Source: Marinicella sediminis (GTDB taxonomy: Bacteria > Pseudomonadota > Gammaproteobacteria > Xanthomonadales > Marinicellaceae). From it: a stretch of DNA of 64,000 bases. Below the pieces are notes generated by a model. That model saw nothing but the letters and a program-made list of their open reading frames with translations, was not told the origin of the DNA and searched no databases. The DNA lies in the NCBI RefSeq assembly GCF_002000055.1, contig NZ_MVBD01000003.1, positions 307,327 through 371,326 of the forward strand, given 5' to 3'. Shown in pieces: positions 19,346 to 27,901 of the stretch (position 1 is the stretch's first letter; every line of letters starts with the position of its first letter). The position numbers and the translations under genes were made by a program.

Positions 19346-19392
19346 TGCTTAACCCGGACTGGTCAGCTCAATGGCCTGTTCCGGGTTAAGCA
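19346..19392. repeat. Perfect 13-bp inverted repeat at convergent gene ends
   Basis: TGCTTAACCCGGA at 19346-19358 pairs perfectly with its complement at 19380-19392 across a 21-nt loop. It spans the stop codon of the minus-strand sulfotransferase and begins 10 bp after the end of the BNR gene. There is no T-tract on either side, so it is not a classical intrinsic terminator. It could protect 3' ends or act as a bidirectional attenuator. Confidence 0.7.
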
Positions 19393-20242
19393 GTGCCTGC
19401 CATTGATTGAGCCGGTTTCTGAATTCTGCCAATTCTGTGGCAGTGTGGCCTTGCGAAAAAGTTGTCTGGCACTTGTGTTCCACCCATTCATAAAGTGCCA
19501 GGTCATCGGTATTCATCTCACAAATTAAATTGAGGCTGTCATCAGGTAATGCCTGGCGGGTGATGGTTTTTGGCGAGACGTTCTGTCGCTGATAAAACAC
19601 ATCAGCGAATCCATATTGTTGCTGTAATTGCATCAGGCATTGATCAAACATCTCAGTAACCCAAACTTCACTGAAACACTCTTTGAGGGTTTGCTTTGCC
19701 ACATCCAGCGATGAATGAATGTCTGGATTGTTGTCATGTAAAGTTCCATTGAACCGTTTGGTTTGTCCATTAATAAGCTCAGGGGTCAGTTGTTGTTGGA
19801 GAAAATCATTGAGGGTTAATGACTGGCTCGCTGCATGCAATGGATGATCGGTTTTACCTAAAATATAATTATAAAAAGACAGTAAACGGTCAACAGGGTG
19901 TCTTAACATCGTGCAGTGAATGATGGGCTGATGATCGAGCAGGGAATACAGCAGTCCGTGCATGGGGTGGTGCCCGCAAATCAATTTAGGTGGGTTCTTT
20001 TTTAACTTCAGCAGAGCCGGATAGCGGTTCAGATCAGCAGCGTTGATGTGCAGTACTTCTGAAAGCCGAAAGTTTTTTGCCAGAATGGTTTCCAGCGAGG
20101 TGCCACCGGTTTTAGGGACATGGGAAAAAATCATGGTCTGATTTTTTTTTCGCGTTGAACCCTTATATAGCATGGCTTTGAGCCGTTTTGTGTTGTTCAG
20201 AAAGTTTGTCTGATCATCAGAATTGAACCAATCGGTCTGCAT
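19349..20242 (-). CDS. Sulfotransferase family 2-like protein
   Basis: Predicted 297-residue sulfotransferase using PAPS as donor. The 5'-phosphosulfate-binding loop is HVPKTGGTSLE and the 3'-phosphate-binding region is MLRHPVDRLLSFYN, both near the N-terminal half as in carbohydrate sulfotransferases. The frame extends to a TTG at 20338, but the first ATG is at 20242 and is taken as start; no strong ribosome site is visible. It is clearly paralogous to the sulfotransferase at 37656, sharing the PKTGGT loop and a similar region around TEMFDQ/TEMYDH. It sits next to the pilin gene at 20517, transcribed away from it, which raises the possibility of pilus-glycan sulfation. Confidence 0.82.
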   Translation of the reverse strand: MQTDWFNSDDQTNFLNNTKRLKAMLYKGSTRKKNQTMIFSHVPKTGGTSLETILAKNFRLSEVLHINAADLNRYPALLKLKKNPPKLICGHHPMHGLLYSLLDHQPIIHCTMLRHPVDRLLSFYNYILGKTDHPLHAASQSLTLNDFLQQQLTPELINGQTKRFNGTLHDNNPDIHSSLDVAKQTLKECFSEVWVTEMFDQCLMQLQQQYGFADVFYQRQNVSPKTITRQALPDDSLNLICEMNTDDLALYEWVEHKCQTTFSQGHTATELAEFRNRLNQWQALLNPEQAIELTSPG

Positions 20243-20516
20243 TTTTGTTATACTGATTGTCTGGTTATGAGGCACCAAGTTTAGCACAATGGGCTTTTTT
20301 GCCAGGATAATAAAGGGATTGTTGACAATAAGTGTCAATTCGATGTGGTTGGATGGTCAATTGTGACAAAATCGCTTTAATTAGTTTACATTTTGACTGC
20401 AAGAGCTGGTTTTAGAAAAAAAACGAACAAGTGTTCTTGTCAATAAGCAATGAATCCAATAACCTTTACACATGGATGAATTATTAATAACTACTAATTT
20501 TTTGAGGTAAATTGAA

Positions 20517-20954
20517 ATGAAAAGAAATCAACAAGGTTTTACATTGATCGAATTGATGATCGTGATCGCGATTATTGCAATCCTGATGGCTTACGCACTG
20601 CCTGCATACCGTGACTACACCGTTCGTACAAAACTGGGCGAGGGTAATGCCATGGCTGCTGGTTACAAAATGGCCATCAACGAAGCTTACGTAAGAACTG
20701 GTGATTTGGCTGGTTTGACCAATGATGCCAATGGCATCGGTTCAGTTGATCAGGTTGGTCAATGTGTGAGCACCCTGACTGTAACTGACGGTGTGATCGC
20801 TATTGCATACGACTGTCTGGCTGGTTCAGCTGGTGAAGACGATGCTGACGTGGCTGCCGCTTCAGTAACTTGGACACCAACTGTAAGTGCTTCAGGAACC
20901 CTGCAATGGACCTGTACTTCTACTGTAAACCGTCCAGCACAAGATCCATGCTGA
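20517..20954 (+). CDS. Type IV major pilin-like protein (PilA/PilE)
   Basis: A 145-residue prepilin with a short basic leader (MKRNQQG) cut before Phe by the prepilin peptidase. The mature N-terminus FTLIELMIVIAIIAILMAYA carries Glu5. The chain contains four cysteines, including a C-terminal pair CTSTVNRPAQDPC that would close the D-loop, and the mature length of about 138 residues is typical. The codons resemble those of the TonB receptor, and a strong terminator follows, which together suggest a highly expressed major pilin. A GAGG ribosome site lies about 9 nt before the ATG. A close paralogue lies at 25452. Confidence 0.95.
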   Translation: MKRNQQGFTLIELMIVIAIIAILMAYALPAYRDYTVRTKLGEGNAMAAGYKMAINEAYVRTGDLAGLTNDANGIGSVDQVGQCVSTLTVTDGVIAIAYDCLAGSAGEDDADVAAASVTWTPTVSASGTLQWTCTSTVNRPAQDPC

Positions 20955-20978
20955 TTTGACAGTACAGTTAAATAAGAA

Positions 20979-21008
20979 AGGGCATCCTGTTGGATGCCCT
21001 TTTTTTTT
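20979..21008 (+). terminator. Rho-independent terminator after the first pilin gene
   Basis: A nine-bp perfect stem (AGGGCATCC with GGATGCCCT) and TGTT loop followed by eight T. It insulates the pilin transcript from the downstream glycosylation-like genes, consistent with pilin being made in excess. Confidence 0.95.
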
Positions 21009-21053
21009 GCTTATTTCAATTGAATTGAAGATCTTGTGGTTACAATACAGAGC

Positions 21054-22961
21054 ATGATAAAACGTTTCCTTTTTGTGGTGGTTCCACTGGTCTTGTTACT
21101 GGTGATCGCGCACTCCATTTACAAGCCTGGCCTGTCCGGTGGTTTTTTGCTGGATGACCAGGCCAGCGTGTCCAAACTGGCCATCATCAATGACGAGCTC
21201 AGTTTTGATCACTTGTATGATTACTTTGCAGCCTCCGAAACCGGGTTATTGAAACGACCGGTTTCGGTGTTTTCTTTTCTGCTGGATGCCACTAATTGGC
21301 CAGCGGAAGCTTATTCATTTAAACGCACCAATCTGATCATTCACCTCATCAATGGTGGCTTGCTCTATCTGTTGATCTGGTTGGTGGTGAGGGCTCATCA
21401 GCGGTATCAGGATCACGCAATCTGGGTGGCGTTCACAGCCACTGCTCTGTGGTTGCTCAATCCATTCCTGGTGTCTTCAACCTTGTATGTGGTGCAACGC
21501 ATGGCCATGCTGCCGGCGCTGTTTGTCTTGTTGGGGCTACTGGTTTTTTTCTTGCTTCGAAGGCGGTTGTTGGCGCATGAAAGCAAACCATTGTATCTGC
21601 TGCTGTGGTTGTCTGTGGTGGCGGCCACTGTACTGGCGATGCTCAGTAAAGAAAACGGCGTGTTGTACATTTTTCTGGTGGCTTTGTTTAATGTTTATAT
21701 TTTACAGGGCTGGCTGGGCTTTCAGCCCATGAGCCGCACGGCCAATTGGTGGATTATCAGGGTGCCGGTGATCTTGTTGGTGTTGGCGATAGTGTTGCAG
21801 GTTCCCGGCGCCATCGATAAATATGATTACCGTGAGTTTGACCTGACAGAACGGTTGTTGACTCAGTTCAGAGCCCTGACAGTTTATCTGTATCATTTAC
21901 TGATACCGGATTATTTTACTGAGGGTGTGTATACCGATGGGTTCAAAACGTCGACACGACCATGGCAGCCCCTCAGCACGATGTTTTCCATGCTGTTTGT
22001 GATTGGTTTATTGCTTGGTGGCTGGTTGTTGCGGAAGCCCTATCCATGGCTGGCTTTTGTGGTGTTTTTCTTTTTTGCCGCGCACATCCTTGAATCCAGT
22101 ATTTTTCCGCTGGAAATGTATTTTGAACACCGGAACTATGTACCTGCCTTGTTCATGTTTGTGCCTGTTTGTTTGTTGCTCAGTCATTTGGTCAGACAAA
22201 CCCGGTTGTATTTTCTGGTCCCACTGGTACTGGTTGCCCTGTTTGCCATGCAGACCCAAATGCGGGTTCACTTTTGGTCAAACAACACTTTTCTCAACCA
22301 ACAAACCCTGAGCAAGTTTCCTGAATCAGTCAGGGTTCATACTTTATATGCCATGCAATATGATCAATCCGGGTTGCCCGGCGATGCGCTGAAGATCATT
22401 GAAGATGCCAGTTTGATCCATGATGATCTGGAACTTAAAATCAATGCCATCATGCTGCGCTGCAACATGAAAATCATGGATGAACAACGGCTGGATGAGT
22501 TCAACCAAGCCTTGCAAAATCAACGATTCACCAAAGATGATATGTTGCCATTCGATGGCCTGATCAGGGTGATGGTCAATGGTGACTGTGATGACCAATG
22601 GGGCGGTGATCGCATGCTTGAAACTCTCGAATACTTTGCCCGAAATCCAGTGATGTCAACGCAATTTGGTGTAGGCCTGAATGAATACTATCGGGCTAAA
22701 TACCACATCCATAAAACCGCTGAATTCGATCAGGCGGTGGAACACTATATGGCAACTTTTGCCACCGATCAGGACATCAATGTTTTGCTTGAGGCGGGCA
22801 GGGATTTTTACAGCAAATCGGCCATCAAACAAGCGAGACTGATGCTGGAACGGGCAGAGAATGCCTACCATAAACAGTTCAGGTATCGCATGGACTGGCA
22901 TAAAATAAAAGCGCAAATTTTGCAGCTGAATCAAAAAATTGAGTCATTCAGGAGTGAATAA
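21054..22961 (+). CDS. Multi-span membrane protein, TMTC/GT-C-like with TPR tail
   Basis: Predicted 635-residue membrane protein with about ten or more hydrophobic segments (residues about 8-410) and a soluble helical, TPR-like C-terminus (about 430-635). After the first membrane span, a GGFLLDDQASV motif resembles the acidic loop of GT-C/TMTC-type O-glycosyltransferases that use polyprenyl-phosphate sugars. The ATG at 21054 is preferred over an upstream GTG at 21036 because the hydrophobic segment begins there. Its position right after a pilin gene parallels TfpO/TfpW pilin glycosyltransferases of Pseudomonas, though it shares no obvious motif with them. It is followed with a 1-bp gap by a GT2 gene, suggesting a donor-synthesis and transfer pair. 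The glycosyltransferase role is inferred. Confidence 0.65.
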   Translation: MIKRFLFVVVPLVLLLVIAHSIYKPGLSGGFLLDDQASVSKLAIINDELSFDHLYDYFAASETGLLKRPVSVFSFLLDATNWPAEAYSFKRTNLIIHLINGGLLYLLIWLVVRAHQRYQDHAIWVAFTATALWLLNPFLVSSTLYVVQRMAMLPALFVLLGLLVFFLLRRRLLAHESKPLYLLLWLSVVAATVLAMLSKENGVLYIFLVALFNVYILQGWLGFQPMSRTANWWIIRVPVILLVLAIVLQVPGAIDKYDYREFDLTERLLTQFRALTVYLYHLLIPDYFTEGVYTDGFKTSTRPWQPLSTMFSMLFVIGLLLGGWLLRKPYPWLAFVVFFFFAAHILESSIFPLEMYFEHRNYVPALFMFVPVCLLLSHLVRQTRLYFLVPLVLVALFAMQTQMRVHFWSNNTFLNQQTLSKFPESVRVHTLYAMQYDQSGLPGDALKIIEDASLIHDDLELKINAIMLRCNMKIMDEQRLDEFNQALQNQRFTKDDMLPFDGLIRVMVNGDCDDQWGGDRMLETLEYFARNPVMSTQFGVGLNEYYRAKYHIHKTAEFDQAVEHYMATFATDQDINVLLEAGRDFYSKSAIKQARLMLERAENAYHKQFRYRMDWHKIKAQILQLNQKIESFRSE

Positions 22962-22962
22962 C

Positions 22963-23832
22963 ATGAAGCTTTCCATCATCATCCCGGCAAAAAATGAGGC
23001 TGAGAGCCTGCAGACCCTGTTACCTGCACTTCGTGCGGAACAAGCCGATGCCGAAATCATTGTGGTTAATGATGGCTCCACAGATGACACCGCAATGATT
23101 TGTCAACAACAGCAAGTCAAATGCGTTACCCATCCCTACAGTAAAGGCAATGGAGCGGCCATCAAGTCCGGAGCCAGGGCTGCTTCTGGAGACACCCTGG
23201 TGATGATGGATGCCGATGGTCAGCATCAACCCAAAGACATTCAGGCCATGCTGGACCAATTTGCAAAGGGGTATGACATGGTGGTCGGTGCCCGCAGCAG
23301 TGAATCCCAGGCTTCACTGGCCAGGGGCATGGGTAATGGTCTGTATAACAAGTTAGCCAGGTACATGACCGGACAACCCATTGAGGACTTAACTTCAGGG
23401 TTTCGGGTGGTGGATGCCAGAAAATTCCGAAAGTTTCTTTACCTGTTGCCCAATGGGTTTTCATACCCAACCACGATAACCATGGCATTTTTTAGGGTGG
23501 GATATTCAGTGGGGTACCATCCCATTTTTGCCCCCAAAAGAATCGGCAAAAGCCACATCAACATCCTCAAAGATGGTCTGCGATTTTTTCTCATTATTTT
23601 TAAAATTGGCACCCTGTATTCGCCCATGAAGCTGTTCTTTCCGACCAGTGTGTTGTTTTTTCTCACTGGTTTGATTTATTACATTTATACGTTCCTGATT
23701 GATGGCAGGTTCACAAACATGGGTGTGTTGCTGTTGTCTACTGCAGTGATGATATTTTTGATGGGCCTGATTTCAGAACAAATAACCACCCTGTTTTACC
23801 AGTCTAGGGACGATGATGAACGACCCAGTTAG
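22963..23832 (+). CDS. Membrane-anchored GT2 family glycosyltransferase (polyprenyl-phosphate type)
   Basis: A 289-residue GT-A glycosyltransferase. It begins MKLSIIIPAKNEAESL, with VVNDGSTDDT for nucleotide-sugar binding and the DADGQHQP metal motif (DxD-like). Two hydrophobic segments near residues 210-275 anchor it to the membrane. This domain order is that of dolichol- or undecaprenyl-phosphate hexose synthases (DPM1/GtrB-like). The ATG at 22963 follows the upstream stop by one base and has an AGGAG site within the end of the upstream gene, so the two are coupled. It plausibly makes the lipid-linked sugar used by the upstream membrane protein. The last 29 bp overlap the convergent flippase-like gene. 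Confidence 0.85.
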   Translation: MKLSIIIPAKNEAESLQTLLPALRAEQADAEIIVVNDGSTDDTAMICQQQQVKCVTHPYSKGNGAAIKSGARAASGDTLVMMDADGQHQPKDIQAMLDQFAKGYDMVVGARSSESQASLARGMGNGLYNKLARYMTGQPIEDLTSGFRVVDARKFRKFLYLLPNGFSYPTTITMAFFRVGYSVGYHPIFAPKRIGKSHINILKDGLRFFLIIFKIGTLYSPMKLFFPTSVLFFLTGLIYYIYTFLIDGRFTNMGVLLLSTAVMIFLMGLISEQITTLFYQSRDDDERPS

Positions 23833-24682
23833 CCAGTTGTTTGGCTGACAAATAACAAATGGCTTCACCAGCAACGGCAATCAGTCTGATCAGGGCGATG
23901 AGGATCAACGCTTCGTGAGGTGTGTAAATGCCGTTGCTCAATAACACAAAAGCCGCCTCTCTGACCCCCAGTCCACCGGGAGCACCTGGTACCACATAGC
24001 CGGCGACCCAGGCGGCGGCGTAAAGCGCTGAAACAGTGATCAGCGGTTGATGGCTGAAATTCAGCGATTGGGCGATCAGGAAGCAAACCATACCCATGAG
24101 CATAAAGTAAAGGCAATAAACCAGATTGACGTGAAGCCAGGTGCTCACTTTCAGGCTGATGAATTGGTGTATCTGGAAAGTTGCGACCAAAACGAGAATG
24201 ATCAACACAATCAGGGTGACAGGTAAACCCAACAGCAGTTCATGTTGATATCCCCATAACAACAATGGAGTGGTTAACAACAATGCCAGACTGATCAATA
24301 TCACAGTTTCGCTGATGGTTGCTTTGATCAACCTCTGGTGGCTGATACCTGTGTTTTTACTGTGCAGGTGACGGTAAACAAAATGCATTACATTGCCAGG
24401 TGTGTATTTCAAGAGTTGGCTCTTGAAGTAAATCATGGCCATTGTTTTTTTATCTTCAGGTTGTGATAAGTATAACCAGCCATTCATTAAAGCTATCATG
24501 GCCATGACATACAACATGACTGATCCACCAAGTACGCCTGAAAGCAGGTACCAGTCAGGTACAGTTGTGTTGTGAATTGCGGTTAAGTTTTGAGCCACTA
24601 CCAGCCCAATGTAATACACCGACAGCACAACCACTGCAGACTTGATCACCAGCAGTGACGTTTTTTTCAGACGTTCAGACAT
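23804..24682 (-). CDS. LPG-synthase-TM/UPF0104-like membrane protein (flippase-like)
   Basis: A 292-residue polytopic membrane protein with about eight segments. The GYVVPGAPGGLGVREAAFV segment is the signature of the lysylphosphatidylglycerol-synthase transmembrane family (UPF0104/AglD-like), whose members are proposed lipid or lipid-linked-sugar flippases. It is transcribed toward the GT2 gene and overlaps its 3' end by 29 bp. The methyltransferase gene at 24684-25280 lies immediately upstream on the same strand with a 1-bp gap, so those two form an operon. In this context a role in moving a glycan lipid across the membrane is a reasonable inference. Confidence 0.8.
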   Translation of the reverse strand: MSERLKKTSLLVIKSAVVVLSVYYIGLVVAQNLTAIHNTTVPDWYLLSGVLGGSVMLYVMAMIALMNGWLYLSQPEDKKTMAMIYFKSQLLKYTPGNVMHFVYRHLHSKNTGISHQRLIKATISETVILISLALLLTTPLLLWGYQHELLLGLPVTLIVLIILVLVATFQIHQFISLKVSTWLHVNLVYCLYFMLMGMVCFLIAQSLNFSHQPLITVSALYAAAWVAGYVVPGAPGGLGVREAAFVLLSNGIYTPHEALILIALIRLIAVAGEAICYLSAKQLANWVVHHRP

Positions 24683-24683
24683 T

Positions 24684-25280
24684 TCAATCAGGCTTGGCCA
24701 GTATCATGGTCCAGGGCAACGGTTGACGGCTGGCAATGATGGTCAACTCGGCATTGACGAACTTTTTAAATCCGCGGCTGCTCCAGTGATTACAGTGATC
24801 CGGTGTGTTCCCCCAGTCGCTCCAATATTTACCACGCATCATGTTCAATATTCGCCAGAGAGGCTCTCTGGGTACACTGAACAGATAATACCTGGCATTC
24901 AACTGGCTCATTTTTTGCAATGCCAATTCAGGATTTTCCAAATGTTCAAGCACTTCACAACACACCACCAAGTCGGCTTTTTCATGCTCACCTATGTCGT
25001 AAATGCTTTTGTTGTAGAGCTCGGTCTGGCTGGATAATTTTTCGGCATTGGCAATCGCTAAATCTGCATCACTGATGTCCAGTCCTTTGATGCGTGCATT
25101 CGGATACAGCTGTTCGAGTCTTCTGTTGACATGACCCTGACCGCAGCCACATTCAGTGACTGATTGAATGTCATGACTGGTTAATGTCAGCAGTGAATCA
25201 ATGCTGGTCATGAATTGATTGATGAGTTTTTGAGCGATTGGGTTCGTTGAATCGTATTTTTCGTGGTGTTGGTCGGTCAT
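24684..25280 (-). CDS. Class I SAM-dependent methyltransferase
   Basis: A 198-residue methyltransferase. Motif I is VTECGCGQGHVNRRL, the acidic residue follows in IKGLDISDADLAIA, and motif IV is ADLVVCCEVLEHLENPE. The start is placed at the ATG at 25280 (MTDQHHEKY); upstream extension would need a TTG at 25313. It is the first gene of a two-gene minus-strand operon with the flippase-like protein. Methylation of a sugar or lipid in the surrounding glycosylation locus would fit the setting, but no substrate is readable. Confidence 0.85.
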   Translation of the reverse strand: MTDQHHEKYDSTNPIAQKLINQFMTSIDSLLTLTSHDIQSVTECGCGQGHVNRRLEQLYPNARIKGLDISDADLAIANAEKLSSQTELYNKSIYDIGEHEKADLVVCCEVLEHLENPELALQKMSQLNARYYLFSVPREPLWRILNMMRGKYWSDWGNTPDHCNHWSSRGFKKFVNAELTIIASRQPLPWTMILAKPD

Positions 25281-25451
25281 GGAATATGTGTTTGTCTTGG
25301 CAAAATTTGTCAACTGTTGTGAAATTTAAAGGTTGCAATGCTTAATTTAACACCAGAGACATCAAAAACGGTGATTTCATTATAGCTTTGTTTACTCTCA
25401 TGAAGTGGGCTGTAAAAATAAATATGGGTAAAAAAACAATGTTGAAACAAA

Positions 25452-25895
25452 ATGAATAAAATAAACACACACAGAGGGTTCACATTGATCGAATTGATGA
25501 TCGTCATCGCTATATTGGCGATTTTGATGGCATATGCATTGCCGGCATACCGTGATTACGGCGTGCGGACCAAATTGGGTGAAGGTAATGCCATGTCGGC
25601 GGCTTATAAAATGGCGATCAATGAAGCATTTGTCAGAACCGGCACATTTGCTGGCCTCAGCAATGATAACAACGGCATTGGCCCGGCTGACGCCGTGGGG
25701 TTTTGTGTCAATCAGATCGTGGTCACTGATGGCGTGATAGATATCAGTTATGATTGTGCAGCTGGTTCAGAAGGCGTGGCAGATCCCCAGGTTTTGGCGG
25801 CATCAGTCACCTGGACGCCAACTCTCTCAGCTTCAGGTACGGTGCAATGGACCTGTACGGCTTCAGTTAATCGACCTTATCAAAGTCCCTGTTAA
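25452..25895 (+). CDS. Second type IV pilin, paralogue of the 20517 pilin
   Basis: A 147-residue prepilin with leader MNKINTHRG and mature start FTLIELMIVIAILAILMAYA including Glu5. It is collinear with the first pilin through almost its whole length, sharing RTKLGEGNAM, YKMAINEA, ASVTWTPT and the C-terminal CTASVNRP cysteine loop, and it keeps all four cysteines. Codon use is less biased than in the first pilin and no terminator follows, suggesting lower expression. The next gene (26087) is a TfpX/TfpZ-type accessory, which in other bacteria pairs with specific pilin alleles. It may be an alternative or minor pilin. Confidence 0.94.
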   Translation: MNKINTHRGFTLIELMIVIAILAILMAYALPAYRDYGVRTKLGEGNAMSAAYKMAINEAFVRTGTFAGLSNDNNGIGPADAVGFCVNQIVVTDGVIDISYDCAAGSEGVADPQVLAASVTWTPTLSASGTVQWTCTASVNRPYQSPC

Positions 25896-26086
25896 GTCCA
25901 CTCCTTAACTGCCTTGAAATTGTGTGACGCAGTTGCTCTGATCTGAGCAACTGCCACTTGACCTGTTGGTGCTTTTAAACAACCTGGTTCCGGCTTGATA
26001 TCCAGCAATCAAGCAGAGTTGAAGAATTTCAATTGATCCCTATAATCATTGCTGTATTCTTGAGTTTAGCCAATTACAGGAGCATC

Positions 26087-26791
26087 ATGATGACCAAAAG
26101 CAAAGCTGCATTGATTCATTTTCTCATCAGTTTTTTCGTCATTGCCCTATTTCTGAGCTGGGTAATGATGGTCTGGTATGAATGGATTTTTATTGACATT
26201 TCAGGGGTATTGGAACCAGCCAAAATGCTGGTTTTGGTGGATGTTGTTCTGGGGCCCCTGCTCACCTTCATCATCTACAAAGCAGGCAAGAAAAACCTCA
26301 AATTGGATTTATCACTGATTGTGCTGGTTCAGTTGCTGGCCTTTGGCTACGGTGCCTATACCCTTTTTGCAGGTAAGCCATCGCTGGTGGTGATGAAGAA
26401 CAACATGTTTGAAGTGGTCATACAAAAACAGGTTGATCAAGAGGTCATGCCAGAACCATTCAAATCTTCGTTTAATCCACTGGGCAGACCACATTATGTG
26501 AAAATAAAGTCAGCCGACGTGAACATCTTCAATTCGGCCATGTCCCAACAAAATGCCCTGGAATCCATGGAATTTACAGACTCATCAGTCAAAGCAAAAG
26601 CCCTGGATAAAAAACATGTCTTGCAAGTGGTTGCGGCTTTACAAACGGATGAATCTCAATCGGATGCGGATGCGCAGGATTATTACCTGTTGATTGATGA
26701 TGATCAGTATGCCGTTTTGGTGGTGGATGCACAAGGACAACCGGTACGCATCGAGTTGACAGATGATGAGATACTTGGTGTCAGTCTTTGA
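26087..26791 (+). CDS. TfpX/TfpZ family type IV pilin accessory protein
   Basis: Predicted 234-residue inner-membrane protein with three to four N-terminal spans: ALIHFLISFFVIALFLSW, a second segment around VLVDVVLGPLLTFIIY, and a third near LLAFGYGAYTLFAG. A periplasmic C-terminal domain follows. The LVDVVLGPLLT segment is typical of TfpX/TfpZ proteins encoded beside pilin genes, which aid assembly of particular pilin types. The ATG at 26087 (or 26090) is chosen because an ACAGGAG ribosome site lies just upstream; a TTG further upstream opens the frame but lacks support. It lies 191 bp downstream of the second pilin, with no terminator between them. Confidence 0.88.
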   Translation: MMTKSKAALIHFLISFFVIALFLSWVMMVWYEWIFIDISGVLEPAKMLVLVDVVLGPLLTFIIYKAGKKNLKLDLSLIVLVQLLAFGYGAYTLFAGKPSLVVMKNNMFEVVIQKQVDQEVMPEPFKSSFNPLGRPHYVKIKSADVNIFNSAMSQQNALESMEFTDSSVKAKALDKKHVLQVVAALQTDESQSDADAQDYYLLIDDDQYAVLVVDAQGQPVRIELTDDEILGVSL

Positions 26792-26886
26792 CCAGGCGCC
26801 CTGATCTGATTCCCGACTATCAGCACATGAAATTACAGGACTGATTGCACTATAATCATTGTCTTGAATAAACCCATGGATTGCAT

Positions 26887-27894
26887 ATGGAAAACCGTTA
26901 TAAAACGCCCCAAAAAAAACGCAAGTGGTTGTTGTATGGATTGCTGATACTGGTGGTTATACAAATCATCATGGCCATGTATTACGACCAGGAACCGGAA
27001 TTTTTTGACATCAAAACCAATGCCGAAGTCCGGGCTGGTATGCATCAGCACGAAATGGTTACTGGGTTTGTTACCGGTGCCACTTTCATGGAGGTTACCG
27101 ATGTGCTGCTCAATAAGCCTGGTGGTTATATGTCCAATGATGTCATGCCACCGTTTGTGTTGATGGACAACATGCCAAACTGGGAATATGGGGTTTTGGT
27201 GCAGGTTCGCGATTTTGCCAGGGTGATGCGCAACGACATCAGTCGCTCACAGAGTCAGTCCGAAGAGGACGTTGATCTGGCTGCTGCTGATCCCAAATTC
27301 CACAATGACAATGACAAGTGGATCTGGCCCAGAACCGAAGGACGCTATCGGGAGGGGCAGGCGTTTTTTCATAATTACCTGACCCGGCTGGCTGACAGCA
27401 GCGATCCCGAAGCGCAGTTTTTCGCCAGGACCGATAATTTGGTGGTGTGGTTGAATCTGGTGGAAAAACGCTTGGGTTCATTGTCGCAAAAACTCAGTGC
27501 CAGTGTGGGTCAGGATCGGGTCAATACCGATACCGGCGGTGATGAAGTGGCCACCACCTCAACCTATAAACCCAGTGAATTGAGGGTGCAGACACCCTGG
27601 TTACAAATTGATGATAATTTCTATGAAGCCAGAGGGGCAACCTGGGCCCTGATTCATTTTATGAAAGCCGTTGAGGTTGATTTCAAACAGGTTCTGGAAA
27701 AGAAAAATGCACTGGTTTCACTCAGGCAGATTGTCCGTGAACTGGAAGCAGCTCAGGACACCATCTGGACCCCCGTGGTATTGAATGGATCAGGTTTCGG
27801 ATTCTTTGCCAATCATTCCCTGGTGATGGCGTCTTACATATCCAGGGCCAATGCCGGGGTCATTGATCTCAGGCAATTGCTTGAAGACGGCTAA
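26887..27894 (+). CDS. DUF2333 family membrane-anchored protein
   Basis: A 335-residue protein with one N-terminal membrane span (about residues 14-30, after a basic stretch PQKKRKW) and a large domain outside the cytoplasm. The GFVTGATFMEVTDVLLNKPGG region and WPRTEGRYREGQ match the DUF2333 family, which is widespread in Gammaproteobacteria and has no established role. The ATG at 26887 is preferred over the TTG two codons earlier. It follows the TfpX/TfpZ gene by 95 bp and converges with the GT39 gene (7-bp gap). Confidence 0.88.
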   Translation: MENRYKTPQKKRKWLLYGLLILVVIQIIMAMYYDQEPEFFDIKTNAEVRAGMHQHEMVTGFVTGATFMEVTDVLLNKPGGYMSNDVMPPFVLMDNMPNWEYGVLVQVRDFARVMRNDISRSQSQSEEDVDLAAADPKFHNDNDKWIWPRTEGRYREGQAFFHNYLTRLADSSDPEAQFFARTDNLVVWLNLVEKRLGSLSQKLSASVGQDRVNTDTGGDEVATTSTYKPSELRVQTPWLQIDDNFYEARGATWALIHFMKAVEVDFKQVLEKKNALVSLRQIVRELEAAQDTIWTPVVLNGSGFGFFANHSLVMASYISRANAGVIDLRQLLEDG

Positions 27895-27901
27895 TCATGG
27901 T

